A stretch of DNA of 64,000 bases from assembly GCF_000317535.1 (NCBI RefSeq), contig NC_019757.1:4057501-4121500 (forward strand). Reading direction: 5' to 3'. Positions 42,923-51,913 of the stretch are shown here, piece by piece. The position numbers and the translations under genes are program-made. How positions within the stretch are numbered: position 1 is the first letter of the stretch; every line of letters starts with the position of its first letter. A model generated the notes under the pieces. It saw only the letters and a list, made by a program, of their open reading frames with translations, was not told the DNA's origin and did no database searches. This stretch comes from Cylindrospermum stagnale PCC 7417 (GTDB lineage Bacteria > Cyanobacteriota > Cyanobacteriia > Cyanobacteriales > Nostocaceae).

Positions 42923-44653
42923 TTATTTCAACTTAAACTCATCAAACTTTAAAACTTCTGAATCTGGTTTGCGAGTATCAAAGCGATAGCTGCTAATAAT
43001 TCCGCTCCCAGTGTCAAAAATGCTGAAAACTGTGATGTCATTACTGGCAATATAAGGCATTGGCTGACCATTTTCTCCTAATGAAGGAGCAATTGTCGGT
43101 ATCACAGGTTCTAATCCATTAGGATCGCCAATTTCAATATTATCTTTTTCATACCCTTTTGGCACTTCTCGCGTTCTTTTGCCCCAAGCAGCACCATAAG
43201 AATTGCCAACGTTAGATGTTTCGAGAAAGTGCATTCCACTAGAACTTACAAAGCGGTTCCATAAATGGGAATGTCCATAAAATACGAATTGCACATCAGC
43301 CGCTTCTAATAATGGGATAACATCACGAATAATATAATCTGCGTTTTTGGGATATTCGTAACGTAATATTTTGATATTGCCATCATCATCCCGTTCAATG
43401 ATGGGAACTGGATTAGTATAGGGGGGGACGATGTTATCACCTAACGTATGGGGCGGATGGTGGAACATCACAACTTTGTATTTTGCTTGTTTAAATTCTG
43501 GGCTGTTGAGTTCTGCCTTTAGCCAATTATATTGCTGACTACCTTCAGAAATTGGCTCAAAAATAAACTGCCCATGACCCCAAGTTTTAGGGTATTTCAA
43601 GCCTGCTTGTTTTTCCTGATATCTACCTGTAACCTCTACATCTAAGCTGGGAGTCCGCCATGTATTTGTAATATATGGGACTACCAACCGCACATCACCA
43701 AAAGTGACTGCATAGTACTTTTTTCCACCTTCTTTACTTTGGGGTAGGGTGAAAATCTCTTCGTAGGTATCGGTATTAAATGAATTATCTTTTAGATATT
43801 TTTCGCCATACAACTTTAGGGCAACTTCACGGGGAATTCCATCATTAAATTCATTGTCTAAATTCCCTGTTTTTTGAAATCTTCCCATCACTTCATGATT
43901 ACCAATGCAAGTAAACATGGGTGCGTGTTGAATTATTTGCCCACCTTTATAGGTTGTCTTAACTTGTTGGTGTTCCATTTCATAGTTAGCACGACCTTGC
44001 AAACCGGGAAATAAGGCACCACCTCGATTATCATCAAACCATTCTGAGGCGCGGTCAGGGACGTTGGCTAAATCACCGGCAAACCAAACCCCATCTACTT
44101 GTCCCACTGTCTCTACTACTTTTTGCAAATTCGCCGCTGTCATTGGTTTTAGCTGATGGTCTGAGGTGAGGAGAATTTTTAGTGGTGTTCCTGGTTTTGG
44201 GGTGGGTGCAAGGGTAAAAATATCGCTGCTAACACTTTCACCATCTTCTCTAACACTGGTGACGCGATAGGGAACCCGCACACCAGGAGTTAATTCGGTC
44301 ACCTCCGCTTCATGTCGCCAAATGAGACGCCGAACAGGTTGTTTAAAAACTTGACTGTCTTGGGTTTGGTTTGCTACTCGTGATTTTTGGTCTTCTCTGG
44401 TGCGACTGAGTTTAGTAGTGTTTGCCTCGGCAGCTTTTACGAGATTTTCGCCATAGGTGACGCTGTGGTTACTACCTGCAAATTCCGTAAACCAAACTAC
44501 TCGTACTGAAGTTTCAGTTGGCAGTTGCAAAAATGGGTCTGTCAGCAGTTGGGGTGCTGGTGTCATAATTGTTTGCCCGAATGAACGCACACTCACCAGG
44601 GTAAGGCAGATAGCAAACAGAAGTACAGCCGCTGGTAGTTTGATTCTCACCAT
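42923..44653 (-). CDS. Secreted purple-acid-phosphatase-like metallophosphoesterase
   Basis: A 576-residue exported enzyme. A signal peptide is at 1-26 (LPAAVLLFAICLTLVSVRSFG). A fibronectin-like N-terminal domain (about 35-150, TDPFLQLPTETSVRVVWFTEF) precedes the calcineurin-like core. Metal motifs in order are TSDHQ (about 164), WFAGDLANVPDR, CIGNHEVMGRF, MFHHPPHT and FYGHSHLWNRF. Likely a periplasmic phosphatase or phosphodiesterase; the substrate is unknown. It is divergent from the pilin-like gene, whose possible upstream start is only 2 bp beyond this start codon. Confidence 0.88.
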   Translation of the reverse strand: MVRIKLPAAVLLFAICLTLVSVRSFGQTIMTPAPQLLTDPFLQLPTETSVRVVWFTEFAGSNHSVTYGENLVKAAEANTTKLSRTREDQKSRVANQTQDSQVFKQPVRRLIWRHEAEVTELTPGVRVPYRVTSVREDGESVSSDIFTLAPTPKPGTPLKILLTSDHQLKPMTAANLQKVVETVGQVDGVWFAGDLANVPDRASEWFDDNRGGALFPGLQGRANYEMEHQQVKTTYKGGQIIQHAPMFTCIGNHEVMGRFQKTGNLDNEFNDGIPREVALKLYGEKYLKDNSFNTDTYEEIFTLPQSKEGGKKYYAVTFGDVRLVVPYITNTWRTPSLDVEVTGRYQEKQAGLKYPKTWGHGQFIFEPISEGSQQYNWLKAELNSPEFKQAKYKVVMFHHPPHTLGDNIVPPYTNPVPIIERDDDGNIKILRYEYPKNADYIIRDVIPLLEAADVQFVFYGHSHLWNRFVSSSGMHFLETSNVGNSYGAAWGKRTREVPKGYEKDNIEIGDPNGLEPVIPTIAPSLGENGQPMPYIASNDITVFSIFDTGSGIISSYRFDTRKPDSEVLKFDEFKLK

Positions 44654-44693
44654 TATGGGTTTGAGTATTACAAGACGAGAAAAAACACTCTTT

Positions 44694-45254
44694 ATGACTA
44701 ATAGACTTTTATCAAATTTACTCCAGAAGAATGCCGATCAAGGCTTTACTGCTTGGGATTTTCTGTTTATGATCATGATTATGGGGATTTTAGGCGCGAT
44801 CGCACTTCCTAGTTTGATCAGCAGCAAAACTAAACTGACATCAGCGGAAGGAAAAATTTACATTGGCGCTATGAACCGTGGACAACAGGCAAATTTTTTG
44901 GAATACAGAAATTTTGCTAGTTCGATCAAAGATTTACAACTTGGCATCAAAACTCAAACACCCAACTACAACTACTCTATTCGTGTGACTGATAAAGCTG
45001 CGTATAATTATGCAATTGCTCGGCGAGAGTATGTTTCTGAGGGATTGTTTGATAGGAGGCCCGTTAAAACTTATGTTGGTGCTGTGTTTACTTTACCTAC
45101 TCCCACCAAAAATTCTCAAAATCCTCAGGATGGACTGGGGACAGTTGCCATCATCTGTCAAGCAAATGCTCTTACTACTAGCCGCCCTGCTGATCCAACC
45201 TATCAAAATGGTGTTCTTGCCTGCGGTGATGGTACCAGCAGCCTTCCCCGTTAA
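44694..45254 (+). CDS. Type IV pilin-like protein (Pilin_GH type)
   Basis: A 186-residue protein from ATG 44694 (MTNRLLSNLLQKNADQGFTAWDFLFMIMIMGILGAIALP); ATG 44655 is an in-frame alternative. The prepilin segment G-FTAWDF is followed by a hydrophobic helix, with Asp in place of the usual Glu5. The C-terminal domain is the cyanobacterial pilin G/H type: EGKIYIGAMNRGQQANFLEYRNFASSIKDLQLGIKTQTPNYNYSI, with a late Cys pair (IICQAN, LACGDG). Probably a minor pilin or pseudopilin. Divergent from the phosphoesterase; a hairpin terminator follows. Confidence 0.82.
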   Translation: MTNRLLSNLLQKNADQGFTAWDFLFMIMIMGILGAIALPSLISSKTKLTSAEGKIYIGAMNRGQQANFLEYRNFASSIKDLQLGIKTQTPNYNYSIRVTDKAAYNYAIARREYVSEGLFDRRPVKTYVGAVFTLPTPTKNSQNPQDGLGTVAIICQANALTTSRPADPTYQNGVLACGDGTSSLPR

Positions 45255-45256
45255 AA

Positions 45257-45297
45257 AACCTGCCAATCTTTTGAAAAGACTAGCAGGTTAATTTTTT
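45257..45297 (+). terminator. Terminator of the pilin-like gene
   Basis: AACCTGC / GCAGGTT (45257-45263, 45283-45289) followed by AATTTTTT, a few bases after the stop codon. Confidence 0.7.
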
Positions 45298-45303
45298 GCT
45301 CAA

Positions 45304-45377
45304 TCGGAGCGGCGGGATTCGAACCCACGACCTCCACTACCCCAAAGTGGCGCGCTACCAAGCTGCGCTACGCCCCG
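45304..45377 (-). tRNA. tRNA-Pro (anticodon GGG)
   Basis: A standard, unpermuted tRNA of 74 nt on the minus strand. Acceptor CGGGGCG pairs with CGCTCCG over 7 bp (one G-U), with discriminator A and no encoded CCA. D arm GCGC...GCGC, anticodon stem CCACT / AGTGG with loop TTGGGGT (anticodon GGG, reading CCC), and T arm GTGGG-TTCGAAT-CCCGC are all present. It serves as a control for the permuted tRNA-like RNAs at 26396-26720. Confidence 0.95.
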
Positions 45378-45489
45378 TTTACTTAATCTTAGATTCTGGA
45401 TTTTGGATTTTTCCAAATTTTTGAATCTAATGCTGATTAAGTCACTTTCCCAAGAATAGCACAAGGTCAAGGAAAATTACAACTTTTAT

Positions 45490-45855
45490 TTAAAAAACCT
45501 TCAGCGTTATGGTGGCTTGCAACAAACCGCTGACTGCGGATGCATTCCATTGACCTTCCACACCTCGTCCTGTATTCAGGATGAAGCGCAAACTGTAGGC
45601 GTGGGCATAGCCTTCTACCTCCATCCACAATAAATCGCTTTCGGCTTCGCAGGCAATTTTCTCTTCATCCATTAGTTCCGTTGCCAGTTGCTTTATGGTG
45701 TCTGCTAATCTTGCCAACAGTCGGCAAAAGTCATTTAACTCGGCTTCGGTTAACTCAATTGCCCAGTCGTCTGTACCAACTAAGCCTTTAAATTCAACTG
45801 CGTCGGGGTTCCAGCCGATACGCCAACCAGTTCCACTTTTAACTAGACGTTCCAT
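45490..45855 (-). CDS. DUF1818 protein
   Basis: A 121-residue cyanobacterial and plastid-lineage protein of unknown function: MERLVKSGTGWRIGWNPDA, FKGLVGTDDWAIELTEAELNDFCRLLARL and LEVEGYAHAYSLRFIL-like segment near 80-95. The ATG at 45855 matches the family start. The same-direction gene upstream is 34 bp away, and the next, rpoZ, lies beyond it, so a small operon rpoZ - 45890 gene - DUF1818 is likely. Confidence 0.88.
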   Translation of the reverse strand: MERLVKSGTGWRIGWNPDAVEFKGLVGTDDWAIELTEAELNDFCRLLARLADTIKQLATELMDEEKIACEAESDLLWMEVEGYAHAYSLRFILNTGRGVEGQWNASAVSGLLQATITLKVF

Positions 45856-45889
45856 CTCAGCAATTCAAAATTAATCAACCAACTACAAA

Positions 45890-46537
45890 TTATTTCAAGA
45901 GTTCTGCGCCTCCTCGTTGGGGACGCTGTGGGGTGGTGGAGGTATTCGGACTGGGTGTGGTGATGGGGTTAGGGGTGAGTGTGTTTTGAGAATTAGGATT
46001 GAAGATATTAACTAAGACTTGCACTAGGGTATCTCGCTGGCGGCGGCTGAAGCGGGCTATAGCTGCGCGATCGCCATCTATCGGATTTTCCCGCAATGTG
46101 TCACTCCCTGGATAGGCAGTTTCATACATAACTTCATTGGCATTCAGGTAATCTGCCAAAGTCAGTTTCCAATCTAAACGATAAATTGGCGATCGCCCTT
46201 TTACATAAATGTGATAGCGAATCAGCCGACTGATCAAGGTGTTATTTTCCTCAGTTTTCCCAGACTCTTTACTGATATATTTATTTTCCTGGGGGAGGTC
46301 GGGCAATTGCTGATACACTTGCTGCCAAACGTCGCTAGGACTGATTCTCTGGGCTACGGCGGGTTGGATGCTGAGTAAACTTGTATTGATTGATTTGCCT
46401 GTTCCTGAACCCAAAACAATCACGCTTACCACCATTAAGGCAATAATTATGGCGTTCGTCTGAGTTCTAAGTACTGAATTAATCTGCAAAAATATCGATT
46501 GGAGAATTGACCAAGGCAGAAGTTTTTTCTTTTCCAT
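45890..46537 (-). CDS. Secreted or membrane-anchored protein of unknown function
   Basis: A 215-residue protein with an N-terminal hydrophobic segment (about 29-45, AIIIALMVVSVIVLGSG) that ends in a possible cleavage region (IQPAVAQRI near 57-65). The middle is a helical domain with SPSDVWQQVYQQLPDLPQENKY and YHIYVKGRSPIYRLDWKLTLADYLNANEVMYE. The C-terminal 40 residues are Pro/Thr/Asn-rich (TPNPITTPSPNTSTTPQRPQ). Probably located in the periplasm. No family name known to me. It lies between rpoZ and the DUF1818 gene. Confidence 0.75.
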   Translation of the reverse strand: MEKKKLLPWSILQSIFLQINSVLRTQTNAIIIALMVVSVIVLGSGTGKSINTSLLSIQPAVAQRISPSDVWQQVYQQLPDLPQENKYISKESGKTEENNTLISRLIRYHIYVKGRSPIYRLDWKLTLADYLNANEVMYETAYPGSDTLRENPIDGDRAAIARFSRRQRDTLVQVLVNIFNPNSQNTLTPNPITTPSPNTSTTPQRPQRGGAELLK

Positions 46538-46630
46538 AAAGCATAAATTCTGAGTTGAAAGTGCTGTTAAGCTTTATTTTGATTCAGCACACTGCACTTT
46601 CAACTCAGCACTATTTTACAGAGCCGTTTT

Positions 46631-46867
46631 TTATAGTTCGCCGATTATTTCTGGTTGAGTTAGTTCATCAGACATTTCGATAATTGCTCTGAGTACGGGT
46701 TTCATCATTGCATCTTCGTTATTTTCAAAGTCTTCATAACGCCGACGCTTGGCACGATTTGCCACTTGAACCGTAATGCGGTAGCGATTTGAGGCAGCAC
46801 TGATCAGTTCCTCGGCACGCTGCATCACTTGGGACTGGGTTGTCTCGAACTTAGAACGCTTAAGCAT
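46631..46867 (-). CDS. rpoZ: DNA-directed RNA polymerase omega subunit
   Basis: A 78-residue omega subunit of cyanobacterial type. It assists assembly of the RNA polymerase core and sigma recruitment. Typical parts are [31 protein letters not shown] (about 13-43) and the [25 protein letters not shown] tail. Length and sequence fit fully. It is followed by two further genes in the same direction. Confidence 0.95.
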   Translation of the reverse strand: MLKRSKFETTQSQVMQRAEELISAASNRYRITVQVANRAKRRRYEDFENNEDAMMKPVLRAIIEMSDELTQPEIIGEL

Positions 46868-46920
46868 AGTTATTGGTTCTTGGGGTTATTAAATCAGTTT
46901 AGCAGCACTGAAATAGGGGT

Positions 46921-47372
46921 TTACCAATTTTGCTCGGCAAGTCTGACGATCTCCAGAAATCGCTGTAGGGTTGGGGATGATTCATTTGGTCGCCAAATTA
47001 CGGCGATAGCGAAGCGCTGCTGCTTTCAGCAGATCGCAACTTTTGAGGTGTTTTCTGGCAAAGTTTTATATACTACCCCAGTCCGTTGCAGGTTTTGCAA
47101 AGATGCGGGTACGATCGCCACCTATCAGCCGCCACTAGACTAACTATGGTTTGCATCTGAATGGCGAATTGTGTCACCTTGGGACTAAAGCCTGCTTGCT
47201 GGCAAAGACTGATAATTAAGTCATAGAGTCCGGGCGCTAAGATTCTGGGAAATAAAATAAATGGTTCATCGGTAAGCGATCGCCAACTAATATCAGATTG
47301 GTTAGCTAGCGAATGTGTTTCTGGAAGCGCGACTATCAGCGATTCTTGAAAAATTGTCTCCCAGCTAAATCT
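46921..47372 (-). pseudogene. LysR-family regulator remnant (effector domain only)
   Basis: Three reading frames in turn encode consecutive parts of a LysR effector domain: ESLIVALPETHSLANQSDISW to MQTIVSLVAA, then AIVPASLQNLQRTGVVYKTLPENTSKVAIC, then AIAVIWRPNESSPTLQRFLEIVRLAEQNW and a stop at 46921-46923. At least two frameshifts are therefore present. The HTH half is absent; a methyltransferase gene occupies the place on the other strand. It is clearly decayed. Confidence 0.85.
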
Positions 47373-47405
47373 ATGGCAAAGCAAAATTATCTGGTTTCAC
47401 CGTTT

Positions 47406-48185
47406 ATGACTAATATTTCCCTAGCCAAGAATGTTTGGGATAGTGCCCTGTATGAAGACAAACACGCCTTCGTGTGGCAGTATGGCGAGGACTTATTACA
47501 ATTACTTAACCCTCAGCCGGGAGAACAAATTCTCGATCTTGGCTGTGGTACCGGACAACTCGCGGAAAAAATTGCCTTAGCTGGGGCTGAGGTGATGGGA
47601 ATCGATAACGCCCCGACGATGATTCAAAAGGCAAGACAAAACTATCCGCATTTGCGCTTTGATGTTGCTGAAGCCCAGAATTTTCGAGTAACCCAGCCGT
47701 TGGATGCGGTGTTTTCTAATGCTGCACTACATTGGGTGAAAGAGGCAGAAAAAGCGATCGCTTCTATTCATCAAGCCCTAAAACCAGGGGGACGATTTGT
47801 GGCTGAGTTTGGCGGTAAGGGCAATGTGGATGCGATCGCTAAAGCTTTAGAAACTACATTGGATGCGATCGCTATTCCTGAACCACAAGCGCTTAATCCC
47901 TGGTATTTCCCCAGTATTGGCGAGTACGCCACCCTACTGGAAAAACAAGGTTTTGATGTTATCTATGCCAACTTATTTTCTCGTCCCACTCCCCTAGCAG
48001 AGGGAGAAACAGGTATGGCGAACTGGATTCAGATGTTTGCCAGCGCTTTCCTTGCAGGGCTATCTGTTGAGCAACAAATACAAGTAATTCGCACTGTTGA
48101 GAAACACCTTAAACCAACGCTGTATCATGCGGGAACCTGGACAGCCGACTATCGGCGAATTCGCATCGTTGCCATTAAACTTTAA
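47406..48185 (+). CDS. Class I SAM-dependent methyltransferase
   Basis: A 259-residue methyltransferase if started at ATG 47406 (MTNISLAKNVWDSALYEDKH), which matches the usual start of homologues; the frame is open to 47313, across the LysR remnant. SAM motif I is QILDLGCGTGQLAEKIA (about 43-59), followed by an acidic motif II GIDNAPTMIQKARQN and the post-I segment DAVFSNAALHWVKEAEKAI. It resembles trans-aconitate or ubiquinone/menaquinone-type small-molecule methyltransferases; the substrate is unknown. Confidence 0.88.
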   Translation: MTNISLAKNVWDSALYEDKHAFVWQYGEDLLQLLNPQPGEQILDLGCGTGQLAEKIALAGAEVMGIDNAPTMIQKARQNYPHLRFDVAEAQNFRVTQPLDAVFSNAALHWVKEAEKAIASIHQALKPGGRFVAEFGGKGNVDAIAKALETTLDAIAIPEPQALNPWYFPSIGEYATLLEKQGFDVIYANLFSRPTPLAEGETGMANWIQMFASAFLAGLSVEQQIQVIRTVEKHLKPTLYHAGTWTADYRRIRIVAIKL

Positions 48186-48301
48186 ATTATGCAGATCGTC
48201 ACCAAATAGCAACGGTAATTATTGAAATGGGTTCTTGGGTATTGGTGAAAATTCATTACCCTTTACCCATAACCGAATAGCAGATTAATCCACAATCCCA
48301 A

Positions 48302-48844
48302 ATGGTATCAGCTATGTTTAGACATCAAGTGCTTGGTTGCAAAATGTCCCTTCCACTCCTACTAACCATCAGCCTCACAACAATTTCCTTATTACCAATC
48401 CCGCCCTCACCCGCACAAACAGTACCGCTACCATCAGATGCGCCTCTAGAACTAGAGTTCTTAACTAAGCCAAAAGCTTCTGTGATCACAGCCGACACCA
48501 TTAACCCAGAAAAATTAACCGTTCCCAGTTTATGGTGGGCAAAAGAAAACTCAGAAAACAAACTGTTGGATAACTGGATAGCCTATCCAGCTTCTGAGAA
48601 AGAATCTGCACGTGTAGACTTGATAGTGAATCAGCAAATTTGGACTTTATTAGATTATGTAGAGCGCTACGATTTTGTCAATCGTTTGGGTAGCGTATCC
48701 CGAAATTTCGGTTACAACGTCCGAGTTTTCAACTATCAACAAGAACCCTTAGCAACTTACACTTGCAACTTTAGCACCAGTCCAGAATTATGCAGAATCC
48801 AGATGGGTAATCAAACCAAGATAGGGTTACGGCGTACTTCCTAG
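48302..48844 (+). CDS. Secreted protein of unknown function
   Basis: A 180-residue protein with an N-terminal signal peptide (hydrophobic LPLLLTISLTTISLLPIP, cleavage near SPAQ-TV). The start may be ATG 48302 or a later Met (MFRHQVL or MSLPLLL). The mature part has PSLWWAKEN and LLDNWIAYPASEKESARVDLIVNQQIWTLLDYVERYDFVNRLGSVSRNFGYNVRVFNYQ, ending in CNFSTSPELCRI with a possible disulfide. Probably periplasmic. I know this kind of protein only as a cyanobacterial hypothetical. Confidence 0.75.
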   Translation: MVSAMFRHQVLGCKMSLPLLLTISLTTISLLPIPPSPAQTVPLPSDAPLELEFLTKPKASVITADTINPEKLTVPSLWWAKENSENKLLDNWIAYPASEKESARVDLIVNQQIWTLLDYVERYDFVNRLGSVSRNFGYNVRVFNYQQEPLATYTCNFSTSPELCRIQMGNQTKIGLRRTS

Positions 48845-48941
48845 ATTGGCTACTGGAGACTGGCTGACAAGGGAAAATTCTTGAATAAGTCTCTTTCTTG
48901 TCTATTCCAGTTACCAATTACCAATTACCTTTTTCCCCAAT

Positions 48942-50090
48942 TTAAGCCTTAAGTTTAGAGAACAAAGACTCATACTGCTTTGTTGCTGATAGAGATAAAG
49001 GCAGCAGAAATTCACTTTTTTGGAAAATTTGTGGATTAGTCAATAATAGGTTTTGTAATGGTTCTTGAATATCTGATGCCACAATATTTGTAGAAATTGG
49101 CGAATTACTTTTGGTCAACAGAGAAATCTGCTTGGCAATATTTGGTTGCCAACAAAAATCAATCCATTGATATGGTAAAGACGCTTTACCAACACCTGTC
49201 GGGCGTACCCACAAGTCAGCCCAAATTGCCGTTCCTGACTGAGGAATAACTACAGTGAGTTGGGGATAACGCCCAAGAAGCGGTACTATATCACTTGACC
49301 AACCAACCGCTAGCCAAGTATCCCCGATGATTAGCGGTTCTAAGTAGTTATTAGAACTGTAGAACTTTACTTGTTGGTTTAATTTCTGTAATTCAGTTTG
49401 CAATTCAGGTATTTGGTCAAGATTTTCTGTGTTGTAAGATTTTCCTAGCTTTTTTAACACCAGACCGATTACTTCCCTTGGTTGATTGAGTAGGGAAATG
49501 CGCTGCTGCAACTCATCTCGCCACAAATCATTCCAATCCCTCGGACGCCAATCCAATTTTTCAAACTTTTCACGGTTATAAACAATCACCGTACTACCCC
49601 AACGGTAAGGCGCACCCCACACTTTTCCTTGAGGATTCAGGTTCCCTAAATCGTCGCGCTGCACCAGTTTCTGCCACTTTTGATCTAAAACAGACCACTG
49701 TTTTACCTGTTCTACTTCCAGCGGTTGAATCAGCTTCTGCTCAATTGCTGCTTTTAACCAATAATCTCCCAATGTGACTAAATCAGCGATCGCCACTTTT
49801 TTACCTTGTGACCAGGGGATATAACGACGCCATCCCTCTTGATCACTGGCTTTTGGCGAATGCTGCCAACTTTGCAATTGCTGAAATAAATCCTGTATCT
49901 GCTCAATTGGCGCAAACTTTAACTGTACCTTTTGCTGCAAATTTTTGTGAAATTGATTAACCACCTGACCAGGTATAGAACCTTTTAATAGCTGCACATT
50001 GAGTTGCGATTGGTTCTTTCCTCCACACCCAATTAGCAGTTGCGAAACTGCCAGACCACTTGTACCTAGCAAAAAAGACCGTCGATCCAT
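48942..50090 (-). CDS. Extracellular solute-binding lipoprotein (PotD-like)
   Basis: A 382-residue periplasmic binding protein with a twin-arginine-like start (MDRRSFLLGTSGLAVSQLLIGCGG). The lipobox LLIGC points to a lipoprotein. The binding fold is shown by WGAPYRWGSTVIVYNREKFEKLDWRPRDWNDLWRDEL (about 170-205) and LIIGDTWLAVGWSSDIVPLL, the latter typical of spermidine/putrescine-type proteins. Ligand unknown; no permease or ATPase genes are adjacent, so the transporter partner is elsewhere. Confidence 0.85.
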   Translation of the reverse strand: MDRRSFLLGTSGLAVSQLLIGCGGKNQSQLNVQLLKGSIPGQVVNQFHKNLQQKVQLKFAPIEQIQDLFQQLQSWQHSPKASDQEGWRRYIPWSQGKKVAIADLVTLGDYWLKAAIEQKLIQPLEVEQVKQWSVLDQKWQKLVQRDDLGNLNPQGKVWGAPYRWGSTVIVYNREKFEKLDWRPRDWNDLWRDELQQRISLLNQPREVIGLVLKKLGKSYNTENLDQIPELQTELQKLNQQVKFYSSNNYLEPLIIGDTWLAVGWSSDIVPLLGRYPQLTVVIPQSGTAIWADLWVRPTGVGKASLPYQWIDFCWQPNIAKQISLLTKSNSPISTNIVASDIQEPLQNLLLTNPQIFQKSEFLLPLSLSATKQYESLFSKLKA

Positions 50091-50573
50091 CGATTTTGAG
50101 ATTTTTAATTCTATTTAAATATTCAGCTAAGGGCCAGCTTGGGTAGAGGCTCTGAAAACAGTGTAGCTCCTCTTCTTTGGTAACCCATGAGTTCTTTAAA
50201 CACACTTTTATGCCACTTGAGGGCAAAATAGCGATCGCTTTGGCGGCTTTTGGACTTTTCTGATTGATTCAGGACTTACGTAAAAATGAAGTGAAGCTCT
50301 CTTTTATCAGAAATCCTGACAAAATCTGCATAAATTATGAATATATTGACTAAGTTTGCCCTAAATTTAGTGATTTTTTGGCATTTATCTAGCCAAAAAA
50401 TCACCTTTTTCCCCAAAAAAATCTGTCTAAATACCTATCCTAAACATTGATTAATACCTATGGTCGAGGGCTTAAGTATCGCCAAAACATGAAAAGTTAA
50501 ATAATTCATAAGTATGGTTAAGATTCTCAGTAAAGTGCATAACATAGAGAAAATCTTTGAATAAAGGTATTAA
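50091..50573. other. Gene-free region
   Basis: No gene is supported. The sequence TTCAGGACTTACGTA near 50269 and a matching AAATCCTGAC near 50312 look like a small degenerate inverted-repeat element. An AT-rich stretch before 50574 probably holds that gene's promoter. Confidence 0.3.
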
Positions 50574-50948
50574 ATGGAGCCATTACAAAAGCAAGTCCTG
50601 ACTTTGAGCCAGAAACTGGATGCCCTTCACCAGGTGATGGAGCAACTTGACACAAAAGTTTCTCAAGCTTTATCTGAGTGCGCCTTAGATAAAACACAGG
50701 CCAGGAATAATGATTTAGAAAATAACGAGGCTGGGCGTTACCAGTTTAAAGGGCATCTCAGTTTTAATCCAGAATTAGAACACAAGGATATATTGACAGA
50801 CGGCATGTATCCAGACATGAATCGTCAAGCTGGAGATAAGCAAATTACACCAGAAATTCAAATACAACGACTAACAGCACAATTAACAGCAGCTTACAAT
50901 CGCATTGCTGCCTTAGAAGAACAATTACTGAGAGAGAGAATTCACTAA
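50574..50948 (+). CDS. Small coiled-coil protein of unknown function
   Basis: A 124-residue acidic protein. Two coiled-coil segments at the ends (about 5-38, KQVLTLSQKLDALHQVMEQLDTKVSQAL; and about 92-121, PEIQIQRLTAQLTAAYNRIAALEEQLL) flank a polar middle (GRYQFKGHLSFNPELEHKD). Soluble, no signal peptide. The family is not recognised. It lies 269 bp ahead of rre1, same direction. Confidence 0.7.
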   Translation: MEPLQKQVLTLSQKLDALHQVMEQLDTKVSQALSECALDKTQARNNDLENNEAGRYQFKGHLSFNPELEHKDILTDGMYPDMNRQAGDKQITPEIQIQRLTAQLTAAYNRIAALEEQLLRERIH

Positions 50949-51217
50949 AGGACTTCCTGAGCAAAAATCATTCCTAGTGTTCCATTCCGCATCAGGCAAA
51001 CGGAAAGCCCCATTAGAAAGCTAAAATATATTCGCTCATCCAAGGCTTCTCCGTATCTGTCTGCGTGTATCCAAGTTCCCAAGGCTTGGGAGGGCATGCG
51101 GTTTCATCTGCTACTTTACTCACCCTTAGAGGAGCATCACCACTAATTCTCTCCCTTTTGTCCAATACCTACCAAGTTTCGCTAAATTGGAAAAAGGTAA
51201 ACTCAAGGAAACTTTAA

Positions 51218-51913
51218 ATGTCAGCACAACTGTTACTGGTGGATGATGAACCGGGACTGAGGGAAGCTGTAAAAGACTATTTGCAAGAAAGCGGTTTCAG
51301 CGTTCGAGTCGCCAGTAACGCCCGTGAAGGTTGGGATTTGATGCAGCAAAATACACCGGACTTAGTGATTTCTGATATCATGATGCCCCAGGTGGACGGC
51401 TATCAGTTCCTCAAGCAACTGCGAAATGACCCCCGCTTCCAAGCCCTCCCAGTAGTATTCTTAACTGCTAAAGGAATGACAGGCGATCGCATTCAAGGCT
51501 ATCAAGCTGGTGTTGATGCCTATTTGCCCAAACCTTTCGATCCAGATGAGTTAGTAGCAATCATCGAAAACTTGCTGGTACGCCGCACAGCTAAGTCTCA
51601 GGCTCAGGGTGAAGAGAGTGAAACCCCCGATATTGCGGAACTAGCCAATCAGATTGCCCAAATTAAGGCTTTGTTAACCCAAAGAAATGCCATCTCTCAA
51701 TCTCCAGCCCCGTTTAAAATCGATTTGACCCCCAGAGAGCAAAGCGTTTTAAATTTGGTAGCTGAAGGGTTGATGAACAAAGAAATTGCCCGTCGCTTAG
51801 AAACCAGCGTTCGCAATGTTGAAAAGTACGTTAGCCGTTTGTTTAGTAAAACTGGCACGAATAGCCGCACAGAATTAGTTCGTTTTGCTCTAGAACATGG
51901 TTTAGCTAGCTGA
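51218..51913 (+). CDS. rre1: NarL-type response regulator Rre1 (Ycf29 family)
   Basis: A 231-residue response regulator. The receiver domain (about 4-122) has the acidic pair VDDEP (8-12), phospho-acceptor Asp in DLVISDIMMPQVDGYQFL and Lys in AYLPKPFDPDEL. The C-terminal LuxR-type HTH (about 168-228) reads LTPREQSVLNLVAEGLMNKEIARRLETSVRNVEKYVSRLFSKTG. The segment TAKGMTGDRIQGYQAG is typical of Rre1, the cyanobacterial counterpart of plastid Ycf29, which acts in heat and other stress responses with Hik2/Hik34-type kinases. AAGGA precedes the ATG. Confidence 0.85.
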   Translation: MSAQLLLVDDEPGLREAVKDYLQESGFSVRVASNAREGWDLMQQNTPDLVISDIMMPQVDGYQFLKQLRNDPRFQALPVVFLTAKGMTGDRIQGYQAGVDAYLPKPFDPDELVAIIENLLVRRTAKSQAQGEESETPDIAELANQIAQIKALLTQRNAISQSPAPFKIDLTPREQSVLNLVAEGLMNKEIARRLETSVRNVEKYVSRLFSKTGTNSRTELVRFALEHGLAS

